From positions 1 through 48,697 of the forward strand of contig JBGUIY010000068.1 of the NCBI GenBank assembly GCA_045113475.1: 48,697 nucleotides of DNA, in the 5' to 3' direction. This DNA comes from UBA4246 sp045113475. Its GTDB lineage: Bacteria; Bacillota; Clostridia; Christensenellales; Aristaeellaceae. Both the position numbers and the translations under genes were made by a program. Below are positions 32,665 through 42,300 of the stretch, in pieces. The notes below the pieces were generated by a model, which ran no database searches, was not told the DNA's origin, and saw only the letters and a program-made list of their open reading frames with translations. Each line of letters begins with the position of its first letter. Positions within the stretch are counted from its first letter, which is position 1.

Positions 32665-32687
32665 TAAAACGTCTGAAAGACGGTTTA
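32665..32687 (-). promoter_or_regulatory. small hairpin between oppF and oppA
   Basis: Arms TAAAACGTC (32665-32673) and GACGGTTTA (32679-32687) pair with one mismatch and overlap the oppF stop codon. On the minus strand the stem is followed by AAAATAAAAA and AAGGAGG. It may influence oppF/oppA balance. Confidence 0.35.
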
Positions 32688-33680
32688 CTTGCTCGTCTGG
32701 ATGCCGAGGTCATTCGCCACCTTGTGGCATGCGCAGGTGTGGCCGGGCTCCACGGTGATGGTTTCCGGGCGCTTGCTGCGGCAGAGCTCGGTGGCGTAGG
32801 GGCAGCGGGTATGGAACTTGCAGCCCTTCGGCGGGTTGATGGGGCTGGGGACTTCGCCTTCCAGCACCACGTGCTTCCTGCTGCGGCTCACGTCCGGATC
32901 CGGGATGGGGATAGCAGAGAGCAGGGCCTGGGTATAGGGGTGCATGGGCTTTTTATAGAGACTGTTTGCCTCGCAGACCTCCACCAGGCTGCCCAGGTAC
33001 ATGACGCCCACCCGCTGGGAAATGTGCCGCACCACGTTCAGGTCGTGGGCGATGAACAGATAGGTCATGCCCAGCTTGTGCTGAAGTTCCATCAGCATAT
33101 TGATGACCTGCGCCTGAATGGACACGTCCAGCGCGGAGATCGGCTCGTCGCAGACCATGAAGTCCGGACGCAGGGCCATGGCCCGGGCAATGGACACGCG
33201 CTGGCGCTGGCCGCCGGAGAACTCGTGCGGATAGCGGTTCATGTGCTCGCTGTTCAGGCCGACAAGGCCCAGCAGCTCCAGGATGCGCGCCTGGCGCTCT
33301 TCCTTGCTGGCGCATACGCCGTGGATGTCCAGGGGCTCGGCCACGATGTCGCCGACGGTCATGCGCGGATCCAGGGAAGCGTAGGGATCCTGGAAAACGA
33401 TCTGCATGCGTTTGCGCAGGGGGCGCATGTTCGCGTGGGTGATGTCCTCGCCGTCCAGGAAGATCTGGCCGGAGGTCGGCTCGTGCAGGCGCAGGATGGC
33501 GCGGCCGATGGTGGATTTTCCGCAGCCGGATTCGCCTACCAGGCCGAAGGTCTCGCCCTTCTGGATCGAGAAGGAGACGTCGTCCACCGCGTGCACGACG
33601 CGGGGCTTGGTGAAGAGGCTGCCGCCGACTTCAAATTCCTTGACGATGTGACGCGCTTCAAAGAGAGGCTGCCCGCTCAA
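32685..33680 (-). CDS. oppF: oligopeptide ABC transporter ATPase
   Basis: A 331-residue ATPase. Motifs are Walker A GESGCGKST, signature FSGGQRQR, Walker B FMVCDEPISALD, and the C-terminal oligopeptide extension with the cysteine group CKFHTRCPYATELC. It pairs with OppD to power the permeases. It overlaps oppD by four bases. Confidence 0.95.
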   Translation of the reverse strand: MSGQPLFEARHIVKEFEVGGSLFTKPRVVHAVDDVSFSIQKGETFGLVGESGCGKSTIGRAILRLHEPTSGQIFLDGEDITHANMRPLRKRMQIVFQDPYASLDPRMTVGDIVAEPLDIHGVCASKEERQARILELLGLVGLNSEHMNRYPHEFSGGQRQRVSIARAMALRPDFMVCDEPISALDVSIQAQVINMLMELQHKLGMTYLFIAHDLNVVRHISQRVGVMYLGSLVEVCEANSLYKKPMHPYTQALLSAIPIPDPDVSRSRKHVVLEGEVPSPINPPKGCKFHTRCPYATELCRSKRPETITVEPGHTCACHKVANDLGIQTSK

Positions 33681-34675
33681 TTCTTCTGCACCTCCTCTGC
33701 GCTGTCAATGGCGTGGAGCCAGCAAACGGATGTGTGTCCCTCGCCGATCTGGAAGGTCGGGGGCTGTTCGTTCAGGCAGACCCGCATGCACTTCTCGCAG
33801 CGCGGCGCGAAAGCGCAGCCCTTGGGCAGGGCCAGCAGGTCCACCGGGGTGCCCTCGATGGGCTCCAGGGGCTTGGAGCCGTCGCTGTCCAGCCGGGGCA
33901 GGCAGCGCAGCAGGCCCTGGGTATAGGGGTGGGAAGGACGGTAGAAAATATCGTCGATGCTGCCGCGCTCCACGATGCGGCCGGCGTACATGACGATGAC
34001 CTCGTCGCAGATGTCGGATACGATACCCAGGTCATGCGTGATCAGGATGATGGCCGCGTTGATCTTGGTGCGGAGCTCCTTCATGAGCTCCAGAATCTGG
34101 GCCTGAATGGTCACGTCCAGGGCGGTGGTGGGTTCGTCGGCGATCAGCAGCTTGGGGTCGCACAGCAGCGTCATGGCGATCATCGCGCGCTGGCGCATGC
34201 CGCCGGAGAACTCGTGCGGGTACTGCTTCATGCGCTGCTCGGGGTTGTTGATGCCCACCAGCTTGAGCATTTCGACGCTGCGGGCCCAGGCCTGCGCCCG
34301 GGTCATGGTGGTATGGCGGCGCAGGGTCTCCACCAGCTGTTCGCCGATGGTGAACACCGGGTTCAGGCTGGTCATGGGATCCTGGAAGATCATGCCGATC
34401 TCTTTGCCGCGAACGGCCTGGATCTCCTGCTCGTTCATGGCCAGGATGTCGCGGCCGTTGAAGGTGATGCTGCCCCCGACGACGCGGCCGGGGTAGGCCA
34501 GCAGCTGCATCAGGGCGCTGACGGAAACGCTCTTGCCGCTTCCGGATTCGCCCACGATGCCCAGCACCCGGCCCTCGTCCAAGTCATAGGTGACGCCGTT
34601 GACGGCCTTGACTTCACCCGCGGGGGTGAAGAAAGAGACCTTCAGGTCATTTATTTCAAGAAGATGTTCGCTCAC
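33677..34675 (-). CDS. oppD: oligopeptide ABC transporter ATPase
   Basis: A 332-residue ATPase. Motifs are Walker A GESGSGKS, Q-loop IFQDPMTSLNPV, signature FSGGMRQR and Walker B LLIADEPTTALD. The C-terminal cysteine group CAFAPRCEKCMRVC resembles the cluster-binding tail of oligopeptide ATPases. The start lies 15 bases after oppC with GGGGGA upstream. Confidence 0.95.
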   Translation of the reverse strand: MSEHLLEINDLKVSFFTPAGEVKAVNGVTYDLDEGRVLGIVGESGSGKSVSVSALMQLLAYPGRVVGGSITFNGRDILAMNEQEIQAVRGKEIGMIFQDPMTSLNPVFTIGEQLVETLRRHTTMTRAQAWARSVEMLKLVGINNPEQRMKQYPHEFSGGMRQRAMIAMTLLCDPKLLIADEPTTALDVTIQAQILELMKELRTKINAAIILITHDLGIVSDICDEVIVMYAGRIVERGSIDDIFYRPSHPYTQGLLRCLPRLDSDGSKPLEPIEGTPVDLLALPKGCAFAPRCEKCMRVCLNEQPPTFQIGEGHTSVCWLHAIDSAEEVQKN

Positions 34676-34690
34676 TGATGTATGTCCCCC

Positions 34691-35737
34691 TTAGTTCCGC
34701 ATCTTGGGATCCAGCGCGTCGCGCAGGCCGTCGCCCAGCTGGTTCATCGCTAGGATGATCAGGGCGAGCACAGCCGCGGGGATGAACAGGCGGTAGGGCG
34801 CTGTCTGGAAGCCGTTGAGCGCGTCGTTGACCAGCGAGCCCAGGGAGGCCATCGGGGCGCTGACGCCCAGACCGATAAAGCTCAGGAAGGATTCCGTGAA
34901 AATAGAGGAAGGGATCTGGAAGGTCGTGGTGACCACCACGGTGCCGATGCAGTTGGGCACCAGGTGCTTGCGGATGATCCAGCCGCCGCTGCCGCCCAGG
35001 GCGCGGGAGGCCGTCACGTATTCGGAGTTCTTCAGTGCCAGGATCTCGCCGCGCACCATACGGGCCATGCTGACCCAGTACAGCAGCGCGAAGGTGACGA
35101 AGATGCAGATGAGGCCCGTGCCCACCGTGCGCAGCGCGTCCAGATGGCCGGCGTCAAAGAGCCTCTGGAGCGGCTCCTTGAGGACGATGTTCAGCAGGAT
35201 GATGATCAGCACCGTGGGGATCGAGTAGATGATCTCGCAGATGCGCATCATCACGATGTCGGTCACGCCGCCGGCGAAGCCGGAGATCGCGCCGTAGAGC
35301 ACGCCGATGATGACGATGAACAGGGTGGAGACGACGCCGATGACCAGCGAGATCCGGGTGCCGATCATGACGCGCACGCAGAGGTCGCGGCCCAGGTTGT
35401 CCGTGCCGAAGGGATGGAAATATTCGCTGTTGACGACCGGCGCCAGGCGCTCATGGCCGCGGATCTGCTGGTCATAGGAATAGGGCATCAGCAGCGGGCC
35501 GACGAAGGCGAAGAGCACGATCAGCAGGATGATCGCCAGGCTGACCATGGCGACTTTGTTGGCCCTGAAGCGCCGCATGGCGTCCTGCCAGTAGGTGATC
35601 GATTCCCGCATCATGATCAGCTGTTCCCGCTCCTCTTTGGTGGCGGGGATCATCATTTCGGGGGTCAGCTTGACGCGGAACGGGTCGAGTACCGGCTTCG
35701 GGGGCAGTTTCATATTGTTGTTCTGCTTGTTATCCAT
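34691..35737 (-). CDS. oppC: oligopeptide ABC transporter permease
   Basis: A 348-residue membrane protein. A long hydrophilic N-terminal region with RFRANKVAMVSLAIILLIV leads to six hydrophobic segments. The EAA-like docking loop is ASRALGGSGGWIIRKHLVPN near residue 240. The ATG at 35737 has AGGGGGTGG upstream; a GTG three codons earlier is the alternative. It lies 15 bases after oppB. Confidence 0.93.
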   Translation of the reverse strand: MDNKQNNNMKLPPKPVLDPFRVKLTPEMMIPATKEEREQLIMMRESITYWQDAMRRFRANKVAMVSLAIILLIVLFAFVGPLLMPYSYDQQIRGHERLAPVVNSEYFHPFGTDNLGRDLCVRVMIGTRISLVIGVVSTLFIVIIGVLYGAISGFAGGVTDIVMMRICEIIYSIPTVLIIILLNIVLKEPLQRLFDAGHLDALRTVGTGLICIFVTFALLYWVSMARMVRGEILALKNSEYVTASRALGGSGGWIIRKHLVPNCIGTVVVTTTFQIPSSIFTESFLSFIGLGVSAPMASLGSLVNDALNGFQTAPYRLFIPAAVLALIILAMNQLGDGLRDALDPKMRN

Positions 35738-35752
35738 TGATGCCACCCCCTC

Positions 35753-36667
35753 TTATTCGTATTTGATGCGCCGGTCGATGACGCCGTACAGCAGGTCGAC
35801 GACGAGGTTCATAAGCACCAGCAGCGCCGAGTAGAAGAGCGTGACGCCCATGATCAGCGGGTAGTCACGGTTGTTGATGGATTCCACGAAGAACTTGCCC
35901 ATGCCCGGGATGGTGAAGATCTTCTCGATAACGAAGCCGCCGGTCAGGATGCCCGCGGTCAGGGGTCCCAGGTAGGTGACGATGGGCAGGATGGCGTTGC
36001 GCAGGGCGTGCTTGAACAGCACGGCGTTCTTGCGCAGGCCCTTGGCGCGCGCTGTCTTGATGTAGTCCTGCCGGAGCACGTCCAGCATGCTGGAGCGCAT
36101 CAGACGCGCGATATAGCACATGGGGTTGAAGGAAAGGGCGAGGGCGGGCATGATATAGTGCTTCCACGTCTTCAGGCCCAGCGTGGGCAGCCAGCCCAGC
36201 TTGACGCCGAAGAAGAACAGCAGCACTGTCGCCATCACGAAGTTCGGCACCGCGATGCCCAGGTTAGCAACGAACATCACGGTCCGGTCAAGTATCTGAT
36301 TGTGCCTGAAAGCGGCGACAATGCCCACCGGGATACCGATGACCACGGCCAGCAGGATGGCGACCACGCCGACGCCGGCGGAAACGGGGAATTTCTCAGC
36401 CAGGATCTGATTCACCGTAAAGCCGATGCGCTTGTAGCTGTCGCCCAGATCCAGGCGAACCAGGCGCTGGAGATACATCCAGTACTGTTCGAGGATGGGT
36501 TTATCCAGGCCGTATTTGCTTTCCATCATTGCTACGGTCTTGGCGCTGGCACGCTCTGTATTGAAAGGACCGCCCGGGATCACGTTCATCAGGAAGAACG
36601 TAATGGTCGCGATCACGAACAGTGTCAGCAAGGATGAAAGTATACGCCGAATTACGAATTTTGCCAA
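35753..36667 (-). CDS. oppB: oligopeptide ABC transporter permease
   Basis: A 304-residue membrane protein, first gene of the opp operon. The N terminus reads VIRRILSSLLTLFVIATIT, then the family FFLMNVIPGGPF. The docking loop is YIKTARAKGLRKNAVLFKHA near residue 205. I favour the TTG at 36667, which is preceded at proper spacing by AGTAGGTGAT, a near-perfect match to the 16S rRNA tail; the GTG at 36676 lies within that site. A promoter is at 36701-36728. Confidence 0.92.
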   Translation of the reverse strand: MAKFVIRRILSSLLTLFVIATITFFLMNVIPGGPFNTERASAKTVAMMESKYGLDKPILEQYWMYLQRLVRLDLGDSYKRIGFTVNQILAEKFPVSAGVGVVAILLAVVIGIPVGIVAAFRHNQILDRTVMFVANLGIAVPNFVMATVLLFFFGVKLGWLPTLGLKTWKHYIMPALALSFNPMCYIARLMRSSMLDVLRQDYIKTARAKGLRKNAVLFKHALRNAILPIVTYLGPLTAGILTGGFVIEKIFTIPGMGKFFVESINNRDYPLIMGVTLFYSALLVLMNLVVDLLYGVIDRRIKYE

Positions 36668-36700
36668 AAAAATCACCTACTATTCATGATACAAACATTT

Positions 36701-36728
36701 ATTATACTTATTTTGGCTCTCGCGTCAA
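36701..36728 (-). promoter_or_regulatory. sigma-A promoter of the opp operon
   Basis: On the minus strand TTGACG (36728-36723), a 16-base spacer and TATAAT (36706-36701), about 34 bases before oppB. Confidence 0.82.
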
Positions 36729-36826
36729 GCATTTTGTCATTTAAAGCGAAAAAAGATACAAAATATGTACAAATATGCAGGATTTGATCCGGATTATGCA
36801 AAACGGGCGAAATCCGGCGCCGAGAA

Positions 36827-37360
36827 TCATTTCTTCTGCGTCTTCTCTTCCGCTTCCATCCGGTCGAGGACGCGGCGAACGTCGTCCATCGTCACCCCGG
36901 GGGGCAGCGCCGTTTCCGGCTCTGCCGGGACAGTCTTCCGCTCCGGCGGGGCGTTCCGCTTGCGGATCGCTGCAAACAGGAGCAGCCCGTCGATCAGGCA
37001 GCACAGGACGCCGAAGACCAGGCAGGCCGTCTGCTCGACATAGCGGCTGATCTCAAGGGACGGCCGCAGCCAGAAAAGGCACCATATGAGGCTGAAGAAC
37101 AGCGCCGCGGCGGGCAGGCCCAGGCCCGGCCGGCTTCTGTGGTCCGAAGAGGCGCTGCCGGAGGCGCGCACGAGGAGGATCAGGGACAGCGCCAGCGCCG
37201 GCAGCCCGAAGGGGCCGATGCTGCCGAACAGCGGCCCCACGGCGCCGAAATCCTTCCGGCAGGCATTTATAAAGGAAAGGACGTACATCGTCATCATACG
37301 GTCCGAGTAGCGGGAAAGCACATCCGGCAGCCGCTCGAGCATGTTCAAAGTGTACCTCAT
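36827..37360 (-). CDS. membrane protein of unknown function
   Basis: A 177-residue protein with about three hydrophobic segments (near residues 42-63, 82-100 and 112-130). A hydrophilic C-terminal tail ends in a Glu/Lys-rich helix (TMDDVRRVLDRMEAEEKTQKK pattern). GGGAGG precedes the ATG and a promoter lies at 37400-37427. No family recognised. It stands alone between the opp operon and the divergent proS leader. Confidence 0.75.
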   Translation of the reverse strand: MRYTLNMLERLPDVLSRYSDRMMTMYVLSFINACRKDFGAVGPLFGSIGPFGLPALALSLILLVRASGSASSDHRSRPGLGLPAAALFFSLIWCLFWLRPSLEISRYVEQTACLVFGVLCCLIDGLLLFAAIRKRNAPPERKTVPAEPETALPPGVTMDDVRRVLDRMEAEEKTQKK

Positions 37361-37399
37361 GGGATCCTCCCGTTTGCTTTTTATCGCTGTTCACACAGC

Positions 37400-37427
37400 A
37401 TTATAGCAGAAAACACGGGCCTTGAAA
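37400..37427 (-). promoter_or_regulatory. promoter for the membrane protein gene
   Basis: On the minus strand TTTCAA (37427-37422), a 16-base spacer and TATAAT (37405-37400). Confidence 0.6.
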
Positions 37428-37466
37428 AGCGCGGGTTTTTCCGGTGCCGCACACGAAACATTTTCC

Positions 37467-37495
37467 TTGCCAAATCGCCGCTTCTTCTGTATAAT
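37467..37495 (+). promoter_or_regulatory. sigma-A promoter of the T-box/proS transcript
   Basis: TTGCCA (37467-37472), a 17-base spacer and TATAAT (37490-37495), just before the T-box leader. Confidence 0.85.
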
Positions 37496-37501
37496 AGCGC
37501 C

Positions 37502-37712
37502 TGAACGGGGAGCACGGTCCGCATGGACGGCACAGAGAGCGCGCCGCGGCTGAAAGCGCGCATGAGCGGACGGTACCCGCCCCGGGATCATTCCGTAAAA
37601 AGCGGACGGCTCGTCCCCGTTACCGGGCGGGAAAGCGGGCGCATATGCATGTGCCAAGCAAGGTGGTACCGCGAAGCAAGCTTCGTCCCTGCGTGAGGGA
37701 CGTTTTTTTGTG
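37502..37712 (+). ncRNA. T-box riboswitch leader of proS
   Basis: The conserved T-box segment AAGCAAGGTGGTACCGCG (37655-37672) is present, preceded by the AGAGAGC...GCTGAAAG element seen in many T-box leaders. It is followed by a terminator (37684-37690 with 37696-37702, then seven T). Uncharged tRNA pairing to the leader is expected to favour the antiterminator and allow proS transcription. Proline specificity is inferred from the gene; the specifier codon was not located with certainty. Confidence 0.9.
37684..37709 (+). terminator. T-box terminator
   Basis: CGTCCCT/AGGGACG stem with a five-base loop and seven T residues, competing with the T-box antiterminator. Confidence 0.88.
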
Positions 37713-37754
37713 TCAAGCGCGGGCTTTCAATTTTATGTAAGAGGAGATACAGTC

Positions 37755-39194
37755 ATGGCGGACAAGAAGCAGGAATTCGTAACTCACATCACCCCCCGGG
37801 ACAAGGACTTTTCACAGTGGTACACGGACGTGGTCACCATGGCTGACCTGATGGACTACACGCCGGTGCGCGGCTGCATGGCCATGAAGCCTTACGGCAA
37901 CCGCATCTGGGAGCTGATCCGCGAGGGCCTGGACCGGCGTTTCCAGGAGACCGGGCACGAGAACGTATCCATGCCCATGCTGATCCCGGAAAGCCTGCTG
38001 CTCAAGGAAGCGGAGCACGTGGAAGGCTTTGCCCCCGAAGTGGCCTGGGTGACCCAGGGCGGTACGGAGAAGCTGCAGGAGCGGCTGGCCGTGCGCCCCA
38101 CCAGTGAGACCATTTTCTGCACCATGTTCGCCAAGTGGGTGGAGAGCTGGCGCGACCTGCCCCTGAAATACAACCAGTGGTGCTCCGTCATGCGCTGGGA
38201 AAAGACCACCCGCCCCTTCCTGCGCACGGCTGAGTTCTGGTGGCAGGAAGGCCATACCGTGCACGCCACCGCCGAGGAATCCCAGGAAGAAACCATGACC
38301 ATGCTGAACGTGTACCGCGATTTCGCGGAGCAGGAGCTGGCCATGCCCGTGTTCTGCGGCCAGAAGTCCGAGAAGGAGAAGTTCGCCGGCGCCCGCGCCA
38401 CCTACTCCATCGAAGCCATGATGCAGGACGGCAAGGCCCTGCAGGCCGGCACCTCCCACAACTTCGGCACCAACTTCACCGTGCCCTTCGACGTCAAGTA
38501 CCTGAGCAAGGACGGCAAGCTGGAATACTGCCACGAGACCAGCTGGGGCGTATCCACCCGCCTGATCGGCGCCATCATCATGACCCACGGCGACGAGCGC
38601 GGCCTGAAGCTGCCCCCCGCCATCGCGCCTTACCAGGTGGTGCTGGTGCCTGTCGCCGCGCACAAGGGCGGCGTGCTGGAAAAGTGCGCCGAGGTCGCCG
38701 CTGAACTGCGGAAGGCCGGCCTGCGCGTGAAGCTGGACGACCGCGACAACGTGTCCCCGGGCTTCAAGTTCAACGAGTGGGAGCTCAAGGGCGTGCCCGT
38801 CCGCGTGGAGATCGGCCCCCGCGACATCGAGAAGGGCGCGGCCATGGTCTGCCGCCGCGACAACTTTGAAAAGGCATCGCTGCCCCTGGAGGGCCTCGCC
38901 GAAGCGCTGAAGGCCATGATGGACGACATCACCGCCAACATGTTCAGGATCGCGGACGAGTTCCGCAAGGCCCACACCAGGGACGTGTTCAATATGGACG
39001 AGCTGGGCGAACAGGTCAACGGCGGCTATGCCCGGGCCATGTGGTGCGGCGACCAGGCCTGCGAGGACGAGATCAAGAACCGTTTCTCCGCCACCTCCCG
39101 CAACATGCCCTTCGACCAGACTCCCATCGGCGACACCTGCGTCTGCTGCGGGAAGAAGGCCAATAAGGTCATGTACTTCGCGAAGGCGTATTAA
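37755..39194 (+). CDS. proS: prolyl-tRNA synthetase
   Basis: A 479-residue class II synthetase that charges tRNA-Pro. It is the shorter archaeal/eukaryote-like ProS form, without the bacterial editing insertion. It has the class II core (VRPTSETIF, FLRTAEFWWQEGHT, GTSHNFG), an anticodon-binding domain, and a C-terminal zinc-like domain with CGDQAC and CVCCGKK. MADKKQE is chosen as start, with AGAGGAGA upstream; an earlier in-frame start lies at the T-box terminator end. Expression is controlled by the T-box leader. A hairpin follows the stop. Confidence 0.96.
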   Translation: MADKKQEFVTHITPRDKDFSQWYTDVVTMADLMDYTPVRGCMAMKPYGNRIWELIREGLDRRFQETGHENVSMPMLIPESLLLKEAEHVEGFAPEVAWVTQGGTEKLQERLAVRPTSETIFCTMFAKWVESWRDLPLKYNQWCSVMRWEKTTRPFLRTAEFWWQEGHTVHATAEESQEETMTMLNVYRDFAEQELAMPVFCGQKSEKEKFAGARATYSIEAMMQDGKALQAGTSHNFGTNFTVPFDVKYLSKDGKLEYCHETSWGVSTRLIGAIIMTHGDERGLKLPPAIAPYQVVLVPVAAHKGGVLEKCAEVAAELRKAGLRVKLDDRDNVSPGFKFNEWELKGVPVRVEIGPRDIEKGAAMVCRRDNFEKASLPLEGLAEALKAMMDDITANMFRIADEFRKAHTRDVFNMDELGEQVNGGYARAMWCGDQACEDEIKNRFSATSRNMPFDQTPIGDTCVCCGKKANKVMYFAKAY

Positions 39195-39201
39195 TCAACT
39201 G

Positions 39202-39239
39202 GTAGCCGGTTCTCTGTTGTTGTGCCGAGAACCGGCTAC
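39202..39239 (+). terminator. hairpin after proS
   Basis: A perfect 13-bp stem (39202-39214 with 39227-39239) with a 12-base loop, followed by TGACTTTG. The weak T run means it may end transcription only partly. Confidence 0.65.
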
Positions 39240-39303
39240 TGACTTTGTATAGATTGATTCTATTGGTGTGTTGACAATTTGATTTTCCTGGAGGTGATGA
39301 TGC

Positions 39304-42300
39304 ATGGTCATTAGCTGCAAGATGTGCGGTGGCGACTTAGTATTCAATCCAGGAGATACGTATGGCAATTGCTTACACTGTGGCCGGACATCGACTTTAC
39401 CAAAGATCGCTGACAACGACACAAGTCGGTTAAATCTTTATAGACTGGCAAACGCTTTTCTGATTTCGGGTGAATACGAAAAAGCAGAAAGTGCATATGA
39501 GGATATTCTTAAAATGGACCCTGATGAGGCAGAAGCTCATTGGGGCAGATTGCTGTGTAAATTTGGTGTTGAATATGTTGAAGACCCGTCAACACGACGC
39601 AGAATCCCAACATTGAATCGTATGTCAAAAATCTCGGTATTAGCCGACATAGATTTTGAAATTGCAAAAAAGAATGCCCGGGATTCGATCAGTAGGAGCA
39701 TTTATCAGCAAGACGCTGAAGAAATCGCTTCTATCCAAAGACAAATACTCAAATTAAAAACTGACGGAAAACCATTTGATGTATTTATATGCTACAAAGA
39801 TAAAGATGGCAGTGAACGTAGAACAGAAGATAGTGAGATAGCTGAAGAAATCTATAAAGTACTGACAAATAGGGGCTTACACGTCTTTTTTTCACGTGAG
39901 ACTCTAAAAAATGCCGCAGGTGTTCAGTTTGAGCCCATTATTTATGCTGCAATAAGCACTGCCAGAATAATGATCGTTGTTACAACTAACAAAGATTATG
40001 TTAGTAAAGAATCTGCCTGGGTATATAATGAATGGAATCGATATCTGAAAAGAATGAATGTTGGAACTCAGTTATTGATCCCGTGTTATAAAGGAATCCC
40101 CATTGAAGAATTACCCGAGGAATTGAAAGCTTTCCAATCTTACGATATTGGCAGTGTTACATTCCTAGAGCAGTTATTAGAACAGGTAAATAATTTTTTA
40201 AACATAAAGAATAAGGACACTCAAACGGATAATAAGCAAGTAAATCCGTCATCAATGAATATGGCAAATCGTGCCATGCTTGCATTAGAAGAATCTGATT
40301 TTAAAACCGCAGCGCAATTTGCTGAACAAGCATTAAACCTTGATGCATTCAATGGTTATGCTTACTTATGCAAGTTGTTAATTGAATATCAATTGCAAAA
40401 ACCAGAGCAACTTGCAAATTTGAAAACACCTCTTGATAAGTCAATAAACTATCAACGCGCTATCAGATATAGTGACGACTCTGTTAGAAAACCTCTCATT
40501 GAAATGAATGAAAGGATTGTTCTGCGCAACAAACAGATTATTGAAGAAAGAAACAGAAGAAAGAAAATACTTAATGATGCAGAAACTAAATTACTTTCAG
40601 CAGAAACGCTATCTGAGATAAATGATATAATGCGCCAACTCAAAAGCATTAGTGATTTTGAAGGCGTAAATGATGTCTTATCACAGTGCGAAAATAAGAA
40701 AGCACGTTATTATGAAAAACAGTATTCATTGGCCACTTCATTACAGCAAAGAAAGGATTATAGTGCAGCCCTTAAAACGTATAGTACTATTCTGGGTTAC
40801 AAAGATACAACGCAAAGAATAGAATTTTGCAAAAAGGAAATTCAAAGAATTAGCGAAGCGGAAAAAATCCTAAACGAAAGAAAAAGAGTAACAAAAGACC
40901 TAATTACAAGAGGTAATGAAGCATTAAAAAAGAAGGATTTTGAAACTTCAAGACTCTTTTTTGAACAAGTACTGACCAGTCAACCAAAGCATAATGATGG
41001 TTCCCTTGGCTTACTCTTTTCATTGCTAAGGGTTAGAAATTTTGATGAATTAGCTGGTTTATATGCTCCATTTGATAATGTAAAAGAGTATAATCAGCTA
41101 ATAAATAACTGTAATGATATTCAGCAAATGGCCATTGACCAATGTTTGAAAAAAATAAAACAACGCAATGAGAATGAAAAGAAACGAATTGTAGTAAACA
41201 ATGCAAAAAAGGCTTTAGAAAGCGCTACTACTATAGAAGAATGCCGAGAAATCCAAGAACAAATTGAACCACTTGCTGATTTCGAAGGCGTTAGGTCTGT
41301 TATTACTGACTGTGATATAAAGATCAACAGGATAAAGAGTGAAGAATACTTATCAGCATACAGATTAGAAGTACAGGAAGAATGGGATAAGGCCATTGAG
41401 ATCTATAAAAGACTTGAAGGTTATAATGATTCTGCAGAACGCATAGTTTTCTGTAAAATGCAAAAGGAGAAAAAGAAGGAAGAACTAGATCGTGAAAAAG
41501 AAGTACAAGAAGAAAAAGCTAGGCAGAGAGTCCTTGAACTAAAGAAAAAACAAAAGAAGCATCGTCTATTCATTATTTTTACAGCTATAGTGATTATATT
41601 GGTAATAATATATGTTGTATATGTTGTTCCTATGATGTATTATAGCAAAGGAATGGAATATGCAAAGAAAAAGGAATGGGATACTGCTATAGCTGAGTTT
41701 AAACTAGCAGGGAATTATAAGGATTCAGAAGTACAGATAAAGGAAATGAATTATTGTAAAGCAAAGGAATTACAAGATGTGGGTGACCATAGTACAGCAA
41801 TTGAGTTGTATAAATCATTAAGGGGCTATAAGCTTTCAGAACAATATATCAAACTAAGTCAAATGCAAATTGTTGGGAATACTATTAAGTATGGTCGGTA
41901 TGAGCAAGACAACGATTTAACAAATGGAAAAGAAGACATTGAATGGATAGTATTGAACGTACAAGAAGATGGCTTATGTGTTTTGACTACGCGTTACGCA
42001 TTAGATGCAAAACCATTTAGTTCAAAAAAAGAGAAAAATACAACATGGAATAATTCAACTGTAAGGGAATGGCTGAATAATGAGTTTTACAAAGATGCAT
42101 TTTCGGAAGAAACTGATATATTGTTAGCATCTACGGGTAAAGACAACGATCCTGGTAATGAAGGGCTAGAAATTAATGATGCAATTGAAGATGACAAAGT
42201 TTTTCTTCTTGGCTCCCAGGAAATCAACCATTTTTTTAAAACGAAAGATGAAAGAATATGTAGTGCTACCCCATATTTGGCTAATATGGATAAAGAATCT

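Noticed and set aside
39271..39276. TTGACA as a promoter for the TIR gene
   Set aside because: A -10 box at 17 bases would fall inside the ribosome binding site; no matching TATAAT-like sequence is present.
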